From CALKGK01 sp964649515 (GTDB lineage Bacteria; Bacteroidota; Bacteroidia; Flavobacteriales_D; Sanyastnellaceae), in assembly GCA_964649515.1 (NCBI GenBank), contig CAZYPV010000002.1, forward strand, positions 22,175 to 86,174: DNA of 64,000 nt. The letters are read 5' to 3'. The position numbers were made by a program, and so were the translations under genes. The notes beneath the pieces were generated by a model. The model was not told where the DNA came from. It was given only the letters and a program-made list of their open reading frames with translations, and did not search any database. The stretch's first letter is position 1. Each line of letters begins with the position of its first letter. Shown here in pieces: positions 59,352-64,000 of this stretch.

Positions 59352-60152
59352 ATGCACCGCAAGCAACTCAAATCCACGGTAACTGAAGTTTGTAAACATT
59401 CCGCTTTACTTCGAACCTTGCTTTTCAAGATCATGGACGCAGTTACTGTGCGCACGTGGCATGTAAAAAGAGAACTCCGAAACTGGCTCAAAGGCGCACC
59501 TAAAAATGCTCACATTCTCGACGCTGGAGCTGGTGTGGGTCAGTTTTCTTACTGGCTCAGTTGCACTCGTCCGTCCATGTCTGTGCTCGCCGTAGATGAA
59601 TCACAAGAACAGGTTTGTGCTGGAAATCGGATGGCGCGGGAGTTGAAAAGGACAAATCTTCACTTTCAGTCGGGCAACGTGAGTGCGATGGAACAGGAAG
59701 ATGCCTTTGAATTGGTGATGTGCATTCAAGTACTGGAATATGTTAAAGACGATTCTGCCACGATTGAACAATTCCACCGGGCGCTGAGGGATGGAGGAAA
59801 AGTACTGTTAACCACCCGTACCCGATATGCCGATGAATTGTGCAAGGCCGATCAAGAGCAGGGCATCGAAAGGTGTGGATATGTGATGAAAGAACTCAAA
59901 AGCATGTTTAAAAAAGCAGGCTTCAAAAAGGTAAAAGCCCACTACACTGGAGGGAAATTTGGTAAACTCGCCGAACAAATCGGTTTTGTCATTCCCGTTA
60001 AAATGCTGGGAGTATCCAAAGTCTTTTTCATCATTTTACCGTTCTATTTTGCGCTTGCACTCCCTTTGAGCATGATTTTCAATTGGATCGACAGTCATAC
60101 CGCGCACGAGAGCGGCGAAGGGATTGTACTCACTGCCTGCAAGACCTCCTGA
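59352..60152 (+). CDS. Class I SAM-dependent methyltransferase with a C-terminal hydrophobic region
   Basis: 266 residues. Motif I ILDAGAGVGQFSYWL, acidic VLAVDESQEQVC, and IV-like ELVMCIQVLEYVKDD; the C-terminal 50 residues include a membrane-like stretch (VFFIILPFYFALALPLSMIF). It looks like the MTase_11 type; substrate unknown, the C-terminal helix suggests a lipid or membrane-linked substrate. It starts 1 nt after rbfA. Confidence 0.82.
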   Translation: MHRKQLKSTVTEVCKHSALLRTLLFKIMDAVTVRTWHVKRELRNWLKGAPKNAHILDAGAGVGQFSYWLSCTRPSMSVLAVDESQEQVCAGNRMARELKRTNLHFQSGNVSAMEQEDAFELVMCIQVLEYVKDDSATIEQFHRALRDGGKVLLTTRTRYADELCKADQEQGIERCGYVMKELKSMFKKAGFKKVKAHYTGGKFGKLAEQIGFVIPVKMLGVSKVFFIILPFYFALALPLSMIFNWIDSHTAHESGEGIVLTACKTS

Positions 60153-60186
60153 ACATAAAAAGGCACGTCCTCTAGAGAAATAAGAT

Positions 60187-60194
60187 TACTTTTG
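60187..60194 (+). promoter_or_regulatory. Promoter -7 box before the LolC/E-like gene (predicted leaderless)
   Basis: TACTTTTG, exact TAnnTTTG, 6 nt (AGCTGA) before the ATG at 60201. Confidence 0.55.
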
Positions 60195-60200
60195 AGCTGA

Positions 60201-61418
60201 ATGAAGGTGCCCTTTTTCATATCAAAACGATACCTCTTCTCGAAAAAATCGAGAAACATCATCAACCTCATTTCGGGAATTTCCATTTTCGTGGTTGCCT
60301 GTGTTACAGCGGCCATGATTTGCATTCTTTCGGCCTTCAACGGGATCGAAAGCTTGGTGGGAACCCTTTTCACCACTTTTGACGCGGAAATCAGCATTTC
60401 TCCAGAAGAAGGGAAAGTTTTTGAGGTGACGGATGACGTGTTGGCTTCGATCAATACGCTACCCGAGGCCCGATTGAGCGCACTCATTCTCGAAGACGAT
60501 GTGATTGTCCGCTACGGTGGTCAGCCCAGCGTAGCCACCATCATGGGGGTTGACAGTAATTTTGCGAGCATCACTTCAGTGTCGCAAATGATGCGGTCTG
60601 GGAAATACACCCTTGAACGAAACGGCATGGCTTGCGCTATTCCTGGACTCGGAATTCAGTCTGAATTGGGCATTCCTTATGATGCCAATGAATTTCCTGT
60701 GATGTCGGTAAGCGCTCCTATTCGAGGAAAAAAACTGAGTCGGTACCGCGAAAAGGCACTCAATACAAAACCCATTTTGGTTTCTGGTGTGTTTAGTGTG
60801 AATGCAGAATTGGATGTGAAATACGTCCTCACCCCCCTCGCCTTCACCCAAGACCTGCTTGGATACAACGCACAAACGGTAAGCAGGATTGATCTTGGAC
60901 TGAATCCAAATGCGGACCCTGAGGAGGTGAAAGAAAACATTCAATCAATGCTGGGAACGGACCTCGTGGTTGAAACGCGGTATGACAAAAACAGCTTCAT
61001 CCATCAAACCAATCAAACCGAAAAGTGGGCCACTTTTGTGATTCTCACCTTCATCTTGGTGATTGCAGCATTCAACGTCATGGCATCACTCACCATGCTC
61101 ATCTTGGAAAAGAAAAAAGACATCTTCATCCTCAAAAGTATTGGGATGACGGAAGCCTCCATTTTCAGCATCTTCACCTGGCAAGGCATTCTGATTAATG
61201 CCGTAGGTGCATTGATTGGCCTCGTGCTCGGACTCCTTCTCTGCTTTCTTCAAATCCAATTTGGCCTCATTGAACTGCAGGGTTCCATAGTCGATTACTA
61301 CCCCATGGAAGTTCGCCTGCTTGACCTTCTTCAAATCATGTGCACCGTTATGGGTATTGGGACACTTTTTTCAGCCGTGATGGTGAAGTATTTGGTGAAG
61401 CGGTTTCGGGTGGGGTGA
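60201..61418 (+). CDS. ABC transporter permease, LolC/LolE (lipoprotein-releasing) type
   Basis: 405 residues. N-terminal membrane anchor (FFISKRYLFSKKSRNIINLI), a long periplasmic domain (about 50-265) and three C-terminal helices with the FtsX/MacB core (FNVMASLTMLILEKKKDIFI, SIGMTEASIFSIFTWQG). Family: LolC/E extract lipoproteins from the inner membrane with LolD ATPase, which is not adjacent. FtsX-like alternatives are less likely given the size and motif. It has an exact -7 box 6 nt before the ATG. Confidence 0.88.
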   Translation: MKVPFFISKRYLFSKKSRNIINLISGISIFVVACVTAAMICILSAFNGIESLVGTLFTTFDAEISISPEEGKVFEVTDDVLASINTLPEARLSALILEDDVIVRYGGQPSVATIMGVDSNFASITSVSQMMRSGKYTLERNGMACAIPGLGIQSELGIPYDANEFPVMSVSAPIRGKKLSRYREKALNTKPILVSGVFSVNAELDVKYVLTPLAFTQDLLGYNAQTVSRIDLGLNPNADPEEVKENIQSMLGTDLVVETRYDKNSFIHQTNQTEKWATFVILTFILVIAAFNVMASLTMLILEKKKDIFILKSIGMTEASIFSIFTWQGILINAVGALIGLVLGLLLCFLQIQFGLIELQGSIVDYYPMEVRLLDLLQIMCTVMGIGTLFSAVMVKYLVKRFRVG

Positions 61419-61530
61419 TTATTATTAAAAAAATCACGACCATGATTTGACTGGTATTTCATTCAACGGGAATTATAAATTTTAATATTTAACGAGAATA
61501 CAAGATATTGTCATGACATAAAAACTCCTC

Positions 61531-63636
61531 ATGGCTTATCTTACCAAATCTCGTTTCAAAATCGGACTCTCCTGTCCAAGCAAACTGTACTACAGTGCAC
61601 ACCCCAAAGAATATCCCAACACTCAAGAAAGCAACCCCTTCCTTGAAGCCTTATCCAAGGGNNNNNNNNNNAATTCCAAAGAAGAGAATCCATTCTTAGA
61701 AGCTTTGGCCAAGGGTGGACATCAGGTGGGTGAAATGGCCAAGTTGCACTTCCCAGGAGGTATTGAAGTTAAGGAAATCACGAATCAAGCAGCCATTGAA
61801 CGCACACAAGCCCTGATTGCTTCTGGTGCCAAAGTGCTGTTCGAACCTGCCTTTCTTGTTGGCTACAGATTTATTCGGGTTGATATGTTGGTGCTTTCAG
61901 AGAAGTACATTGAATTGATTGAAGTGAAGTCCAAAAGCATGAGCGGTGAAGGAAAAGAGCAGTTCGTTTCCCAAAGAACAAAAGAAGCAAACACCAAATG
62001 GAGACCCTACATCGAAGACTTAGCTTTTCAAATGCATTTGGTGAAGGAGGTGTTCGCTGAGGATCCGCGACCTGTGATTGCTTCACTCATGGCACCTGAT
62101 AAAACTAAACAGACAAGTATTGACGGATTGTATTCACTTTTTCCAATAAAAAAGTCGGCCAGCGGAAGGCACTCCTCTCATCCCATTCCGGGCACGAGTT
62201 TATCTGATCTTGGAAACAGCGTTTTGTCAAAAATTGACCTAACGGAACACTGCTTGAGACTTCAATTAGACCAATATTATCCGCAACACCGTTCCTACCA
62301 AGGCCGCAATTTCCTCGAAATCATTGATTGGTTTGAACACCTTCTCATGAACTATGAAAAAGGAAATGAACCCACTTTCTTCAGTGTTGGTAAGGGATGC
62401 AAGAATTGTGAATTCCGTATGGATGAAGCAATAAAGGGGGAGCTAAAAAGTGGCTTTCATCGTTGTTTCAAGTCGGCCAAAAACTGGAGCCCCGAAGATT
62501 TTGTGGCGCCAAAAACATGGGATTTATGGAACTTTAGAAGTGCAACAAAACTCATTAATGACGAAGGGAAATTTCTTCTTTCGGACCTCATGGAAGATGA
62601 CATTTACAATGAACCTCTGAGTGAAGACAGTGATGTAGGAATGGACGCCGATATGCGCAGGTGGATACAACTCATTAATACCGTGATGAACGATGGACCT
62701 CATGTTCATCTAAATGGTCTTGCAACCCTGATGGGACAATGCAAAGCTCCCTATCACTTCATTGATTTCGAAACCATTGCCCCAGCAATACCTTTGTATT
62801 CCGGTTACAAGCCTTACCAAGGGCTATGTTTTCAATTCTCTCACCACCAGATGGAGGATGATGGCACGTATCATCACAAAACCGAGTACTTGGGTATGGG
62901 CATCGAACAAAACCCTTCTTTCGAGTTTGTGGCCAAGCTGTATGATGCATTAAGCCAAGACGAGGGCACCATTTTCATGTACTCCCACCATGAAAACACC
63001 TATTTGAATTACATGATTGAACTTTTGGTTGAGAAAAGTCCTTTTGACCAAGCACAAACCGAGAAATACATCACCTTCTTAAAAAGCATCTCAAAGCCCT
63101 CAAGCTCATCGAAACAGAGTTGGACTGCTGGGCCACGAATGATGGTTGACATGGCGGAGATCATCAAAAAATGTTATTGGCACCCGCTGATGAAAGGATC
63201 GAACAGCATCAAGGTAGTATTACCCGCCATTTTGAACCACAGCACGTTTCTTCAAGAAAAATACAGCCAAAACATTTATGGTAAGGAAGGAGGAATAAAG
63301 AGCTTAAACTTTAGAGAAAAAGCCTGGTTGCAATACAATGCTACCGGTGAAATTGTAGATCCTTATAAAATGCTCCCTGGGCTACAGGAATTGCTACCGA
63401 CCAGCATGGAAAATGCCGAACGTTTATTCTCAGATGAACACATAGGCAACGGAGGTGCAGCCATGATGGCCTGGGCATACATGCAATTCTCTGAGATGAA
63501 GAAAGAAGAAAAAGCCGCCATTGCCAAAGGCCTGAAGATGTACTGCGAATTGGACACCTTGGCAATGGTGATGATATGGGAAGGCTTGAGGGAGATTGTC
63601 AAAACTGAATACCAACCGCCGAGAGCGAAGCCCTAG
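61531..63636 (+). CDS. DUF2779 protein: Cas4/RecB-like nuclease N-part with DnaQ-like C-part (contains gap)
   Basis: About 690 true residues. N-terminal region: Cys15 (LSCPSKLYY) and PD-(D/E)XK core Asp118-x12-Glu131-Val-Lys133 (RFIRVDMLVL ... LIEVKSKS). A Cys triplet, Cys290, Cys293 and Cys312 (GCKNCEF...HRCF), completes a four-cysteine set like that of Cas4/AddB iron-sulfur nucleases. C-terminal half resembles DnaQ-type exonucleases: Asp412-x-Glu414 (FIDFET), Asp540 and Asp675 (CELDTLAM). The N-terminal motif NPFLEAL appears twice around a 10-N gap, probably an artefact. Function unknown; nucleic-acid processing or defence are inferences. Confidence 0.82.
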   Translation: MAYLTKSRFKIGLSCPSKLYYSAHPKEYPNTQESNPFLEALSKXXXXNSKEENPFLEALAKGGHQVGEMAKLHFPGGIEVKEITNQAAIERTQALIASGAKVLFEPAFLVGYRFIRVDMLVLSEKYIELIEVKSKSMSGEGKEQFVSQRTKEANTKWRPYIEDLAFQMHLVKEVFAEDPRPVIASLMAPDKTKQTSIDGLYSLFPIKKSASGRHSSHPIPGTSLSDLGNSVLSKIDLTEHCLRLQLDQYYPQHRSYQGRNFLEIIDWFEHLLMNYEKGNEPTFFSVGKGCKNCEFRMDEAIKGELKSGFHRCFKSAKNWSPEDFVAPKTWDLWNFRSATKLINDEGKFLLSDLMEDDIYNEPLSEDSDVGMDADMRRWIQLINTVMNDGPHVHLNGLATLMGQCKAPYHFIDFETIAPAIPLYSGYKPYQGLCFQFSHHQMEDDGTYHHKTEYLGMGIEQNPSFEFVAKLYDALSQDEGTIFMYSHHENTYLNYMIELLVEKSPFDQAQTEKYITFLKSISKPSSSSKQSWTAGPRMMVDMAEIIKKCYWHPLMKGSNSIKVVLPAILNHSTFLQEKYSQNIYGKEGGIKSLNFREKAWLQYNATGEIVDPYKMLPGLQELLPTSMENAERLFSDEHIGNGGAAMMAWAYMQFSEMKKEEKAAIAKGLKMYCELDTLAMVMIWEGLREIVKTEYQPPRAKP
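61662..61671. other. Assembly gap (10 N) inside the DUF2779 gene
   Basis: Ten unknown bases with near-duplicate coding sequence on both sides (NPFLEALSKG before, NPFLEALAKG after). Confidence 0.95.
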
Positions 63637-63696
63637 GTTTTGCATCCACAGGGTTATCGTTGACACCTCATCAGGAATACTAAAAAAACATCATTC

Positions 63697-63882
63697 ATGC
63701 GAATTAGATATATTGTTATTTCACTTGCACTCGTTTACACGCTCATTTCTTTTGCACAAAGCCCAATGGGTGATGCTGAGACCATTGCAGGAATGTGCAT
63801 TGGCTTTGTCCTCGCTGGCCTGTTGATTTATGCTTGGAATAGGTTTTGGAATAGGTTTAAGAAGAGAAAGGGGCTTGATTGA
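63697..63882 (+). CDS. Small two-helix membrane protein
   Basis: 61 residues. MRIRYIVISLALVYTLISFA forms a signal or first helix, GMCIGFVLAGLLIYAW a second helix, then basic RFWNRFKKRKG. No family recognised. It follows the DUF2779 gene at 61 nt; TTGACA-N15-TACTAA upstream (from 63660) could be a promoter. The stop lies inside the terminator stem. Confidence 0.55.
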   Translation: MRIRYIVISLALVYTLISFAQSPMGDAETIAGMCIGFVLAGLLIYAWNRFWNRFKKRKGLD

Positions 63883-63903
63883 AACTCATTAACGAAGCCC
63901 TTT
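63867..63903 (+). terminator. Intrinsic terminator overlapping the small membrane gene stop
   Basis: AAAGGGGCTT / AAGCCCTTT stem with one bulged G and a 19-nt loop, followed by TTTT. Its 5' arm is within the last codons of the small gene. Confidence 0.6.
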
Positions 63904-64000
63904 TTTTAGAGCCCATAAAACTCATCGACATAAATTACGTTCAAAAGAGAAATATCCAATGTACGTGAACATGAATATTCAACTCCTCACAAATTTTTTT
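63904..64000. other. Right-edge stretch, no supported gene
   Basis: AT-rich and open at the edge; an ATG at 63960 opens a frame that runs off the end with 14 codons, too short to judge. Confidence 0.4.

Noticed and set aside
1..64000. CRISPR arrays, insertion sequences, integrases, prophage genes
   Set aside because: No regularly spaced repeats, transposase or integrase motifs or phage structural genes seen.

Overview
This 64 kb window is a scaffold piece from a Bacteroidota genome, most likely a free-living, probably aquatic member of the Flavobacteriales and possibly a metagenome-assembled genome. Evidence for the group: gliding-associated and type A type IX secretion (T9SS) C-terminal domains, a PorP/SprF protein, two DUF5686 proteins, DUF4476 and YQA(V/L)AR-type secreted proteins, and repeated use of the Bacteroidota promoter box TAnnTTTG. 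The exact family is inferred, not shown. There are three assembly gaps (100 N at 10403-10502; 10 N at 55897-55906 and 61662-61671). I saw no insertion sequence, prophage, integrase, rRNA operon or CRISPR array.

Layout. 1-4.1 kb: a truncated peptidyl-prolyl isomerase lipoprotein, small lipoproteins, a TonB-domain protein, a single-domain response regulator, tRNA-Pro(GGG) and a tandem universal stress protein. 4.3-12.3 kb: pheT, acyltransferase, a two-domain VOC protein, a DUF4476 protein, a PhoB/PhoR-like two-component pair interrupted by a gap, and a metallo-beta-lactamase hydrolase. 12.4-22.3 kb: a giant propeller/barrel outer-membrane protein, a half-size TauE/SafE protein, M20 amidohydrolase, sterol-desaturase-like hydroxylase, recQ, a KpsF/KdsD-type isomerase and tatC. 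22.4-29 kb: DUF5686 protein, lptB, ribE and a large gliding-type secreted protein. 29-35.4 kb: a leucyl aminopeptidase, pdxA, and the lipid-precursor block DUF177-rpmF-fabH-accB-accC. 35.4-43.3 kb (minus strand): rfaE2, a flippase-like membrane protein and panD; then a coupled surface operon (YQALAR protein, gliding C-terminal protein, PorP/SprF, OmpA); then DUF3109 with a LytTR regulator. 43.4-55.7 kb: a second DUF5686 gene head-to-head with a radical SAM/SPASM gene, a second flippase-like protein, a Cys/Met-metabolism PLP enzyme, kynurenine 3-monooxygenase, methylmalonyl-CoA epimerase, T9SS and lipoprotein genes, an SDR and glutamate dehydrogenase. 56.1-63.9 kb: a putative b-heme membrane protein plus cytochrome c lipoprotein, hflX, a T9SS protein, rbfA, a methyltransferase, a LolC/E-like permease and a large DUF2779 nuclease-like protein.

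Functional themes are envelope biogenesis (lptB, LolC/E, rfaE2, KdsD-like isomerase, acyltransferase, T9SS cargo and anchors), fatty-acid initiation (fabH, accBC), translation and ribosome assembly (pheT, rpmF, rbfA, hflX) and amino-acid or vitamin metabolism (kmo, gdhA, panD, pdxA, ribE). The most unusual signals are: at least six genes with an exact TAnnTTTG box only 4-6 nt before the start codon, predicting leaderless mRNAs; a divergent gene pair whose start codons overlap; a DUF2779 protein combining Cas4-like and DnaQ-like hallmarks; and a two-gene putative b-heme/cytochrome c lipoprotein module.
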